Shown here one piece after another: positions 56,885-64,000 of a stretch of 64,000 bases of DNA. The position numbers were made by a program, and so were the translations under genes. A model generated the notes under the pieces. The model did no database searches. It worked only from the letters and a program-made list of their open reading frames with translations, and was not told the origin of the DNA. The first letter of the stretch is position 1. Each line of letters starts with the position of its first letter. Source of the DNA: CAWAHD01 sp963781785 (GTDB lineage Bacteria > Planctomycetota > Planctomycetia > Isosphaerales > Isosphaeraceae); contig CAWAHD010000005.1 of NCBI GenBank assembly GCA_963781785.1, positions 2,480,001 through 2,544,000 on the forward strand, written 5' to 3'.

Positions 56885-58801
56885 ATGACGAAGTCAGCAC
56901 AGACGCCAGACAGGACGGAAAGGCCGAGCCCCAAGCAAACCATTATTGCGGCTTTTGCCATCGCAGCCATCGTTCTGCATCTCGTCCTGCGTTACGGCGT
57001 GGGTCTCTCGACGCCAATCCTTGGTCTTCCACTCTACCAACTCCCACTGGTCGCCGCGCTTCTATTCGGAGGAATCCCTCTGATCATTGACCTGCTGGCC
57101 AAGGTGCTCCACGGAGAGTTCGGGACCGACATGCTAGCCGGCATATCCATCGTCACGTCCGCCATCCTGGGGACACTGGGCGGGGGGATCGGCAGCGAGT
57201 ATCTCGCCGGCGCTTTGGTCGTCCTGATGCTTTCGGGCGGCACCGCACTCGAAGCCTATGCCGTCCGCAGTGCCTCTTCGGTTCTGGAAGCCCTGGCCCG
57301 ACGGATGCCGTCGCTAGCTCATCGCCGGCATGACGGTCAGATGGCGGACGTGGCTCTCAGCGAAGTGGCAGTGGGCGACACGTTGATTGTCTTTCCGCAT
57401 GAAAATTGCCCGATTGACGGTACTGTACTTGAGGGGCATGGCGTCATGGACGAGTCCTACCTGACGGGCGAGCCCTACATGATGTCCAAGCTGCCAGGCT
57501 CTGCGGTGCTGTCCGGGGCCATCAACGGGGAAACAGCTCTGACAATCCGGGCCGACAAGCTCGCGGTCGATTCGCGATATGCCAAAATCATGGAGGTGAT
57601 GCTCGCCTCGGAACAGCGCCGGCCGCACCTGCGGCGCATCGGTGACCAACTCGGCGCATACTACACTCCGTTCGCCATAGCCGTCGCCCTCGTCGCCTGG
57701 GCCGTCAGCGGCGACGTGATCCGTTTCCTTGCCGTGCTCGTGGCGGCCACCCCGTGCCCGCTTCTAATCGCCATCCCAGTCGCGATCATCGGTGCGATTT
57801 CTCTCTCGGCACGCAAGGGCATCATCATCAAGGACCCCGCGGTACTCGAAAAGATTGATACCTGCCGCACCGCGATCTTTGACAAGACTGGCACGCTGAC
57901 CTATGGCAAGCCGAAATTGACGGCGGCGGTTCCCGCTACAGGATTCACGGAGAAAGAAGTCCTCGGTCTCGTCGCCAGTCTTGAGCGATACTCCAAACAC
58001 CCGTTGGCGGAAGCAATCATGGAGGCAGCCCGCAGTCTGGGAGCGTCTATTGTGGAGGCCACCGAAATCCGCGAACCGCCCGGCTCAGGGCTTCGGGGCA
58101 CCGTGGTGGGACGAGAGATTCAGGTCACCAACCGGAAGAAGCTGATCGCGCAACTTCCGCACCTGGAGAAGGAGATTCCCCCGTTCGCAGGAGGAATGGA
58201 GTGCGTAATCACGATCGACGACCGCTATGCGGCAACATTCACCTTCCGCGACCAACCTCGGGCCGAGGGAGCCTCGTTCATCCGCCATCTCGGGCCGAAA
58301 CATCTCTTCGAGCGAGTGATGATCGTTTCGGGGGACCGGGAGTCTGAGGTGCGTTACCTGGCGGAGCAAGTGGGCATCACCGAGGTCCACGCGAGCCAGA
58401 CGCCTGAGCAAAAGGTGGCGATTGTTCGTCAGGAGACCGAGCGTGCGAACACCGTGTTCCTGGGAGATGGCATCAACGATGCTCCGGCACTGACCGCCGC
58501 AACGGTGGGGATTGCCTTTGGCCAGAACAGCGACATTACCGCTGAAGCCGCTGGGGCGGTCATCATGGACACATCCCTCCAAAAGGTGGATGAGTTCATG
58601 CATATCAGCCGCCGCCTGAGATCGATCCTCTTGCAAAGCGCGATTGGCGGAATCGCCCTGAGCCTGATCGGCATGGGTCTTGCCGCAGCGGGCTACCTGC
58701 CGCCAGTCGCAGGCGCGATCATGCAGGAGGTGATCGACGTGGTCGCCGTCGTGAACGCCCTTCGTGTGGCATTCCCACCCAAGACGTTGACCGATTATTA
58801 G
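56885..58801 (+). CDS. heavy-metal-translocating P1B-type ATPase
   Basis: 638 aa ATP-driven metal exporter in the cytoplasmic membrane. Actuator motif SYLTGEPYM (~196), ion-binding helix VAATPCPLLIAIPVA (~285-299), phosphorylation site DKTGTLT (Asp ~336), SKHPLAEAI (P1B His-Pro, ~370), GSGLRGTVVGR and hinge VFLGDGINDAPALTAA (~525). There is no N-terminal HMA domain. The transport motif is T-P-C-P rather than C-P-C or S-P-C, so metal specificity (Zn, Cd, Co or other) cannot be assigned. The only obvious resistance gene in the island; no regulator is adjacent. Confidence 0.95.
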   Translation: MTKSAQTPDRTERPSPKQTIIAAFAIAAIVLHLVLRYGVGLSTPILGLPLYQLPLVAALLFGGIPLIIDLLAKVLHGEFGTDMLAGISIVTSAILGTLGGGIGSEYLAGALVVLMLSGGTALEAYAVRSASSVLEALARRMPSLAHRRHDGQMADVALSEVAVGDTLIVFPHENCPIDGTVLEGHGVMDESYLTGEPYMMSKLPGSAVLSGAINGETALTIRADKLAVDSRYAKIMEVMLASEQRRPHLRRIGDQLGAYYTPFAIAVALVAWAVSGDVIRFLAVLVAATPCPLLIAIPVAIIGAISLSARKGIIIKDPAVLEKIDTCRTAIFDKTGTLTYGKPKLTAAVPATGFTEKEVLGLVASLERYSKHPLAEAIMEAARSLGASIVEATEIREPPGSGLRGTVVGREIQVTNRKKLIAQLPHLEKEIPPFAGGMECVITIDDRYAATFTFRDQPRAEGASFIRHLGPKHLFERVMIVSGDRESEVRYLAEQVGITEVHASQTPEQKVAIVRQETERANTVFLGDGINDAPALTAATVGIAFGQNSDITAEAAGAVIMDTSLQKVDEFMHISRRLRSILLQSAIGGIALSLIGMGLAAAGYLPPVAGAIMQEVIDVVAVVNALRVAFPPKTLTDY

Positions 58802-58927
58802 TCTCGAATTCCGAGAACTGCCGCGCTCGGGTGGCCCGGCCTGAGTTTCAATGTGCTTTTAGCCTTCGCACCTGCGTTAACTAACGAGACCCGGATTCGA
58901 ATCCGCGACGCTGCCGCCGACAAACGC

Positions 58928-58951
58928 GCCGTTCCATTTCGCTGGAACGGC
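58928..58951. terminator. hairpin downstream of the metal ATPase
   Basis: Perfect 9-bp stem GCCGTTCCA / TGGAACGGC with loop TTTCGC, 127 bp after the ATPase stop. No T-tract follows, so termination is only a suggestion. The rest of 58,802-59,167 is non-coding as far as I can see. Confidence 0.35.
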
Positions 58952-59167
58952 GGTGTTCGAGTGGAACGGAACAATTTGTCAGTAGTCGTAAGATCATGTT
59001 GCTTTTTGTCCTGTGCCATCAATTCGCCGGTATAACCCGCTTTCCCAGCCCCGGACCCCAGCCAGAAAAAGTTCTAACGGTGTCCTGTCGCCCCGACTGC
59101 AATGTAACGACAACGTATCCGCAATCCGGGACGAGACGCCGGCTAGTCGACGCTGTCGTAAGGGATT

Positions 59168-59391
59168 CCAGACACCCAGAAATTCGCCGCGTCCCCCTCG
59201 TATCAAGACACCCGCATTTCGTTGACCGGCTGAAGGTTGAGTGAATTACGGCGCACGTTCAGACAACCACCAGGCGCGCATCTGATTGCCTGCATGCACG
59301 ACCCGCCAGAAGGAGGGTGCCTGGCAACCCCGACCGGCCGGAAGGTGGGTGTCTGGCAACCTGCACGACCCGCCAGAAGGAGGGTGTCTGG
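59168..59391. repeat. 157-bp inverted-end element, copy E, with 3' end amplified
   Basis: Complete unit 59,168-59,324. The last ~30-35 bp are then repeated twice more (ends at 59,356 and 59,391). The final end lies five bases before the duplicated tRNA-Pro 3' half, so this element marks the right border of the island. Confidence 0.8.
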
Positions 59392-59396
59392 CAACC

Positions 59397-59433
59397 CAAG
59401 AGGTCACCGGTTCAAATCCGGTCGCCCCGACTA
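59397..59433 (+). repeat. right copy of 37-bp direct repeat (attR-like)
   Basis: Identical to the tRNA-Pro 3' half at 48,797-48,833, without the 5' half of the tRNA. A second, weaker T-arm-like string (GGGTTTCAAATCCAGTCGCCCG) lies at about 59,597-59,620, hinting at more than one event here. Confidence 0.65.
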
Positions 59434-59445
59434 TTTTCCGAAGTG

Positions 59446-59482
59446 AGCCCTTCGGCGAGAACGTCGAAGGGCTTTGTTCTTT
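59446..59482 (+). terminator. terminator, probably the original one of tRNA-Pro
   Basis: AGCCCTTCG / CGAAGGGCT (9 bp) with a 10-nt loop and TTGTTCTTT tail. It lies 13 bp after the partial tRNA, where a tRNA terminator belongs, while the complete tRNA gene at 48.8 kb lacks one. This supports insertion of the intervening DNA into the 3' end of the tRNA gene. Confidence 0.65.
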
Positions 59483-60258
59483 GGCGGCGGCGATTTGCGG
59501 CTGATCCTTGGAGCGGGCTGCCTGTTCAACCAGCCAAGCGAAATCGATTCGTCGCCACGATGATCTGACGCAAAGCTTCACCGAGGTTCGAGTTGCGGGT
59601 TTCAAATCCAGTCGCCCGTTTTGCGGGCTCTGACAAATGCAATCGGCTCCCGGCCGCACGATTCCGCAAAGACCTATCCTCATGGATGTCGGACCAACGC
59701 GCGATCGGCACGGAATGGTCATGCGGGCGCCGAATGTGGGCACACCATTTGCCACAACTCTTAGCGATGCCGAACGGGATGAATTGTCGGCACAGCAGCG
59801 CGGTGCAGGCTGGGAAATGGCGGAGACAAGGAGCCCGGCACACGCCAAGACGAAGGAAGTGGTGGGATGGCAAGCTTGCTGGTCGCAATGGTCGGCTAGG
59901 GCTCCTTCTGGTCGACAATCGTCCTCACACCGGCTGCGCCGCGGCCGTTCGTCACATAGTACACAACCCCGTTTCCTGGTGACGGCAACGCCAGGGGGCA
60001 GCGAATCATTCTATCGACGGCTAAAGGGTTTGCCCTCAGGCCCACCGGAGACGACCGCGCCATCGCAGGCACTGCCCAGTCGGCATCACCATTGAGGAGA
60101 GGAGTCGATCTCGTCAGAAACGCCGGTGTTTCCCACCACAAACCGTGAGCGGTGGATCGACCTCCCAGAGAGGGTCCGGTTGTACGGCTTTTCGGGCTGC
60201 CCCGTTGCTTGCCGCCGTGGCGCGATAAAGATCAAAAGTCGAATCAGGAGCGTGCAAA
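59483..60258. other. non-coding or decayed stretch
   Basis: 776 bp. ORFs overlap on both strands without family likeness. A minus-strand tail PGNGVVYYVTNGRGAAGVRT (about 59,900-59,970) could be the end of a lost gene. Nothing else is supported. Confidence 0.3.
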
Positions 60259-60954
60259 ATGGCAACTAAAACCACGAACTTGCAAGATTCTGACCGGCCT
60301 CTCGGCGATTCCATGCCGCGGCAAGAAATCGGTGGCATCCAGACCGGCACCTTCATCGACCTTCACAAAGCCTTAGTCATCCCTCTCGTATTGGCCATGA
60401 TGTGGTACTACCACAATTGGTCGACAGACGCCTTCGTCTATCTCGGAATGCATGGCAGCTATTCGCTGCTGTGGTTAATCAAGCAGCGGACTTATCGCGA
60501 CGCGCGTTTCGACCAGCGCCTGCCGCTCTGGGTCGGACTGCTGTTCGTTTTCCTGCCGCTCGCCGGATACTATGTCGCCCCGTATCTCCTCATCAGCAGG
60601 GGCGTTAGCGTCCCGCCACTCATTGTCGGCTTGGCTGTGTTCGTGTTCACGTTCGGGGTCTTCCTGCATTACGTGAGCGATGCGCAAAAGTATTACACGC
60701 TGCGCCTGCGTAAGGGATTGATCCGCGAAGGCCTCTTCAGCAGGATGCGAAACCCCAATTATCTAGGGGAGATCTTGATCTATCTCGCCTACGCCACGCT
60801 GTCGATGCACTGGCTCCCCTTCCTCATCCTCGCGGGATGGGTTTTCGGTTTCTTCGTGAGAAACATGATCAAGAAGGACCGATCTCTCTCTCGGCACGCC
60901 GAGTTCGAGGAGTACCGGAAGTCGAGCGGTCTTCTGTTCCCAAAGGTGTTTTGA
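60259..60954 (+). CDS. isoprenylcysteine carboxyl-methyltransferase-like membrane protein
   Basis: 231 aa with about five to six membrane helices. The C-terminal block KGLIREGLFSRMRNPNYLGE followed by ILIYLAYATLSMHWLPFLIL and EEYRKSSG is the ICMT/PEMT/steroid-reductase-like signature (R-N-P-N-Y-x-G-E). Such proteins methylate or reduce lipids at the membrane; the actual substrate is unknown. No strong Shine-Dalgarno; the ATG at 60,259 is the first in frame. Confidence 0.85.
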   Translation: MATKTTNLQDSDRPLGDSMPRQEIGGIQTGTFIDLHKALVIPLVLAMMWYYHNWSTDAFVYLGMHGSYSLLWLIKQRTYRDARFDQRLPLWVGLLFVFLPLAGYYVAPYLLISRGVSVPPLIVGLAVFVFTFGVFLHYVSDAQKYYTLRLRKGLIREGLFSRMRNPNYLGEILIYLAYATLSMHWLPFLILAGWVFGFFVRNMIKKDRSLSRHAEFEEYRKSSGLLFPKVF

Positions 60955-61105
60955 ACCCTGCGATCATAGGCCGACGTCCTTCAGCTTCCGCGGCTGATGA
61001 CGGCTCTCAATGTGCTCGCGGTCACGAAGTAGCAATTAGGCTCGTTGAAGCCCGCGAGCCGTGTTGTGCGGCTCGGCGTCTACATTGCTGCGACGCCAGG
61101 GAATT

Positions 61106-61263
61106 CCAGACACCCAGAAATTCGCCGCGTCCCCCTGGGTATCAAGACACCCGCATTTCATTGGCTGGCTGAGGGTTGGGTGAATTACGGCGCACATTCA
61201 GGCAACCACTAGGCGCGCGTCTGATTGCCTGCACGCACGGCCGGCCGAAAGGACGGTGTCTGG
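61106..61263. repeat. 157-bp inverted-end element, copy F
   Basis: CCAGACACCC at 61,106 to (C)GGTGTCTGG at 61,263 (158 bp, one extra base). Together with the following ~520 bp it is duplicated at 63,324-64,000. Confidence 0.8.
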
Positions 61264-61435
61264 CAACCATATGGAGGCGAGCGCTCGCAGGTTGAGAGCC
61301 AATCGTGAGCAACGCCGCCGCCGTCAACGGCTCGATGAGTGTGACAGACACGATGAGCATGGCAACCCGGTCGAACCCTGAATGGGTAGCGCGGGCTCGG
61401 ACCGCCTCGGCCGATGGATTCGCGCGCGATCGGTT

Positions 61436-61846
61436 TCAAACCGGCGGGCTCTCGGCCGTGGTATCGGGGCGCACGGCGACGAGTTTCGCGTCGATTTGCT
61501 TGAGGTCCGCCTCACACATCTCAATAGCCGCAGCAGCGCGGCCAGCGGAGAAGTAGAGGCTGGCGAGACGGTCGCGGCCAGCGAGCGCTTCGGCGTGGAG
61601 GTGGGCGAGTTTCGCCTCCAATTGCTTGAGTGCCGCCTGATGCGCCTCGATGGCCTCAGATGCGCGGCCAACGGAGAGGTGGCGGGGGCCGATGGCGCAC
61701 ACCCCGATCACTACCTCTCGAAGCGCTGCACAGAACTTGCTAGCCCCATCGGCGGACGGGAAGCAGGCCTGATCGTCGCCGCCAGCGAGGAATTCGGGGC
61801 GGTCGGGGCCGAGTTTCGATTCAATCCGCTTGAGATACGCCTCAAA
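61436..61846 (-). pseudogene. tetratricopeptide-repeat remnant, first copy
   Basis: Reading leftward: AYLKRIESKLGPDRPEFLAG, then GRASEAIEAHQAALKQLEAK, LAHLHAEALAGRDRLASLYF, SAGRAAAAIEMCEADLKQID. These are degenerate TPR_12-like (kinesin-light-chain type) repeats as found behind planctomycete kinases. The frame opens without a start, right after the stop of the small gene at 61,847, and ends at 61,436 in unrelated sequence. A remnant, not a complete gene. Confidence 0.55.
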
Positions 61847-62125
61847 TCACGCGAAGGTCTGGGCGCTGCTGCCGACGGTGGAGGCCCCGGCGGAGTTCTG
61901 CTCTTCGACAGCGATCGCGGCAACGGCCTCGGCCATAAGTTCCTTGATGCGCGCAATCAATGTTGGACGCTTGTCTTCGGGCACGCTCGACAAGTCTAGG
62001 CAGAGGATGCGGCCTCCCACTTCAGCCGCGCGAATGTGTCCGACACGCAAGCCGGCCGAGATCGGCATTCCGTCCTCTTCTTCCAAGGCGCGTCGAAGTC
62101 GCTCATCACGGGTGAGTTGGGTCAT
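61847..62125 (-). CDS. small hypothetical protein downstream of GNAT
   Basis: 92 aa, acidic and helical: MTQLTRDERLRRALEEEDGM, GLRVGHIRAAEVGGRILCLD, ARIKELMAEAVAAIAVEEQN. Its ATG overlaps the stop of the GNAT gene (ATGA at 62,122-62,125), so the pair is co-translated. The last ~15 residues may come from fusion to TPR-remnant sequence. No family recognised; the pairing suggests a partner of the acetyltransferase. Confidence 0.65.
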   Translation of the reverse strand: MTQLTRDERLRRALEEEDGMPISAGLRVGHIRAAEVGGRILCLDLSSVPEDKRPTLIARIKELMAEAVAAIAVEEQNSAGASTVGSSAQTFA

Positions 62126-62767
62126 TCGGAACCTCCGATGGCAGCCCGATAGTTGGCCGCCTGCTGGCTAGAGAACTCGAAATAGTTCAGGTTCAAGCAT
62201 GTGGAGTCCTCTCCGAAATCAGTCATTCGGCACGTATCTCGATAGAACCGCTCGGCCTGCTTTAGCGAGTGTAACCCAATCCTGCCTTCAAGTCCAAAGT
62301 CGTGGCTAAAAGCAACAGCCTCTGCTATCAGTATTTTGCCGACGCCACGGTACCGGGGCTCGTTGAGAGCGGTCTTAATATTCCAGGGCGCCGTTTCCAA
62401 GTAGTCGACATAAACTGTGTGTTGCCTTGAATAATCGGAATACCGCGGAGACCTCAGTAGAGTCATAAGCCCCTGCACGCCATCCGGACACTCCAGGATC
62501 ATCAGAATGCTACGGTCGGCTTCTGCATCCTCCAGTTTCTTCCGCCAGTCCCAATCAGCGTGTTCGGGTGGATCGATCCCCTGTTCGATCAAGCCGGACA
62601 CGAGCGACTTGCGCGGCGTCCCACTCTAGTTGAATCTCGTCAAACTCACTGGCAGAAAAATGGGCGTCCCAAGTGACCGTCGCTTGGACGAGGGGGCGGC
62701 CGGGTACCAGGTTGCTGATTATTCCACGGTTGTGCGAGATTGGTCCGCGACGAATTGAATTGCTCAT
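62122..62767 (-). CDS. GNAT-like acetyltransferase family protein (one frameshift)
   Basis: Start MSNSIRRGPISHNRGIISNL (ATG 62,767), continuing RPLVQATVTWDAHFSASEFD and EIQLEWDAAQVA. Near 62,600 one base is missing, after which GLIEQGIDPPEHADWDWRKK, VQGLMTLLRSPRYS, VYVDYLETAPWNIKTA, RYRGVGKILIAEAVAFSHDF and GRIGLHSLKQAERFYRDTCR follow. [YF]-R-G-V-G-x-x-L is the acetyl-CoA loop of GNAT enzymes and L-x-x-A-x-x-F-Y the C-terminal motif. The long N-terminal part is typical of a planctomycete subgroup. Substrate unknown. Confidence 0.72.
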
Positions 62768-63016
62768 CGCACCGTCCCTAAGCCGAGGATCTTTGACCTG
62801 ATGCGAGTCCGCAGTTGGCCGCGGCGTCGCTGGCAATCAGCCAGCTTGTCGGCGCTTCATCGACGAGGGTGTTTGGTGCGAATCTATAAGACGCCTGTGT
62901 TTCATCGCGTAGCGCTGCCGCCTCAACGTTCCAACCATCATCGGTCCGGTTGACCCCTCGACATGCCCCAATGATAATCGACCGTTTAGCGGAACACACC
63001 AAGTCCGACCGCGGGG

Positions 63017-63323
63017 ATGATCATGCTAGGCCGAACAATCCTCCGTCCCAGGTTCGTCGCTGTGCTCGCCCTCCTGGTCGCCTTCGGGAACGCAACGCCC
63101 GCCTGGGCATGAGCACGGCTTGGCCATCAGGTTATCGCGCGGCTCGCGGAGAAGAACCTGAACCCGAAAGCCAAGGCAGTGATCGCGGCGCTGCTCGATG
63201 AAGGCGAGAGTCTCGCCGACGCCTCGACATGGGCGGATGAGAACAGACGGCAATTGCCCAAGACCGCGCCTGGCATTATGTCGACGTTCCCTTCGACGAA
63301 CCCAAGTATGACGCCAAGGGATT
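63017..63323 (+). pseudogene. S1/P1 nuclease fragment ended by element G
   Basis: Signal peptide (FVAVLALLVAFGNATPAWA), then TGA at 63,110-63,112 in place of the Trp codon that forms the mature N-terminus. ARLGHQVIARLAEKNLNPKA, ESLADASTWADENRRQLP and, after a one-base shift near 63,269, PWHYVDVPFDEPKYDAK follow. These are zinc-ligand blocks of S1/P1 nucleases (GH, WAD, WHYVD). At DAK the 157-bp element begins and the remaining ~150-200 residues are missing. Clearly an insertionally truncated gene. Confidence 0.75.
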
Positions 63324-63480
63324 CCAGACACCCAGAAACTCGCCGCGTCCCCCTGGTATCAAGACACCCGCATTTCGTTGACTGGCTGAAGGTTGGGTGA
63401 ATTACGGCGCACATTCAGACAACGACTAGGCGCGCACCTGGTTGCCTGCACGCACGGCCGGCCGGAAGGAGGGTGTCTGG
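63324..63480. repeat. 157-bp inverted-end element, copy G
   Basis: Perfect ends CCAGACACCC (63,324) and GGGTGTCTGG (63,480). It interrupts the S1/P1 nuclease gene. The following 520 bp repeat what follows copy F. Confidence 0.85.
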
Positions 63481-64000
63481 CAACCATATGGAGGCGAGCG
63501 CTCGCAGGTTGAGAGCCAATCGTGAGCAACGCCGCCGCCGTCAACGGCTCGATGAGTGTGACAGACACGATGAGCATGGCAACCCGGTCGAACCCTGAAT
63601 GGGTAGCGCGGGCTCGGACCGCCTCGGCCGATGGATTCGCGCCGATCGGTTTCAAACCGGCGGGCTCTCGGCCGTGGTATCGGGGCGCCGGCGACGAGTT
63701 TCGCGTCGATTTGCTTGAGGTCCGCCTCACACATCTCAATAGCCGCAGCAGCGCGGCCAGCGGAGAAGTAGAGGCTGGCGAGACGGTCGCGGCCAGCGAG
63801 CGCTTCGGCGTGGAGGTGGGCGAGTTTCGCCTCCAATTGCTTGAGTGCCGCCTGATGCCCTCGATGGCCTCAGATGCGCGGCCAACGGAGAGGTGGCGGG
63901 GGCCGATGGCGCACACCCCGATCACTACCTCTCGAAGCACTGCACAGAACTTGCTAGCCTCATCGGCGGACGGGAAGCAGGCCTGATCGTCGCCGCCAGC
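63481..64000. repeat. direct duplication of 61,264-61,786, including the TPR remnant
   Basis: Almost identical to the segment after copy F; visible differences are a few one- or two-base changes, mostly indels (for example GCGCGCGATC versus GCGCCGATC, and GATGCGCCTC versus GATGCCCTC). The duplication continues past the window edge. On the minus strand it carries the same TPR-like remnant (from about 63,660 rightward), here with other frameshifts. Confidence 0.85.

Noticed and set aside
63110..63112. TGA in the S1/P1 nuclease as another Sec or a reassigned Trp codon
   Set aside because: The position is Trp in the family, not Cys; TGA ends several intact genes here (e.g. ctaA, ctaB), so the code is standard, and the gene is otherwise broken.
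50367..63414. Recurrent small ORFs such as RTFRQPLGAH..CMHDRPEGG and RHPEIRRVPLVSRHPHF
   Set aside because: They fall inside the 157-bp elements, occur in several frames and on both strands, and have no separate start signals; explained as repeat translation rather than a peptide family.

Overview
The window looks like a chromosome segment of a GC-rich planctomycete, probably Isosphaeraceae-like. This is inferred from gene content, with no database search. The signs are an ECF sigma factor with a long membrane-anchored extension, a serine/threonine kinase fused to FG-GAP repeats, a sulfatase, Uma2/DUF820, WG-repeat, DUF2625, DUF3179 and DUF6056 proteins, a GxxExxY protein, and a giant extracellular protein whose N-terminus carries a variant of the planctomycete LEPR-type 'CRLLLS' signature.

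Layout. 1-11.6 kb: a truncated left-end gene, the ECF sigma factor, a membrane protein and a WG-repeat protein (both minus), a sulfatase, an HlyD-type efflux adaptor behind a good sigma-70 promoter, Uma2, and a minus-strand CPBP protease/metallophosphoesterase pair. 12.1-21.3 kb: a terminal-oxidase operon on the plus strand in the order di-heme cytochrome c lipoprotein, coxB, coxA (A2-type), ctaA, ctaB, coxC, coxD, SCO1-DUF420. These genes supply the electron donor, the oxidase subunits, heme A synthesis and CuA assembly. 21.4-29.9 kb: the kinase/FG-GAP membrane protein, DUF2625, a TolC-like protein and a secreted alpha/beta hydrolase. 29.9-34.8 kb: a decayed region with CRISPR-like repeats, a 10x32-bp minisatellite and remnants of PIN, NTF2-like and kinase genes. 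34.8-48.7 kb: a hypothetical protein, LysR, a secreted protein, DUF3179, a thioredoxin-like gene with an in-frame UGA in place of Cys (candidate selenoprotein), a membrane protein, the 1625-aa DUF11/Calx-beta surface protein, a small CPNC protein, pyrF and tRNA-Pro(GGG).

48.8-59.4 kb: an island-like segment between the 3' half of tRNA-Pro and an identical 37-bp copy that is followed by what looks like the original tRNA terminator. It holds a broken coiled-coil gene, membrane proteins, DUF6056, an aldo/keto reductase, a GxxExxY protein and a P1B-type metal ATPase. From 50.3 kb to the end the sequence is peppered with seven copies of a 157-bp element with CCAGACACCC / GGGTGTCTGG inverted ends. 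Two of these interrupt recognisable genes. Two copies, with about 520 bp of following sequence, form a direct duplication (61.1 and 63.3 kb) around a small GNAT operon.

Many genes that should be intact (coxA twice, ctaB, cytochrome c, TolC-like, CPBP, DUF6056, GNAT) carry single-base frameshifts. Several are explained by one missing base in a homopolymer. Consensus error in the assembly is therefore likely, and these are annotated as single genes with a frameshift note.
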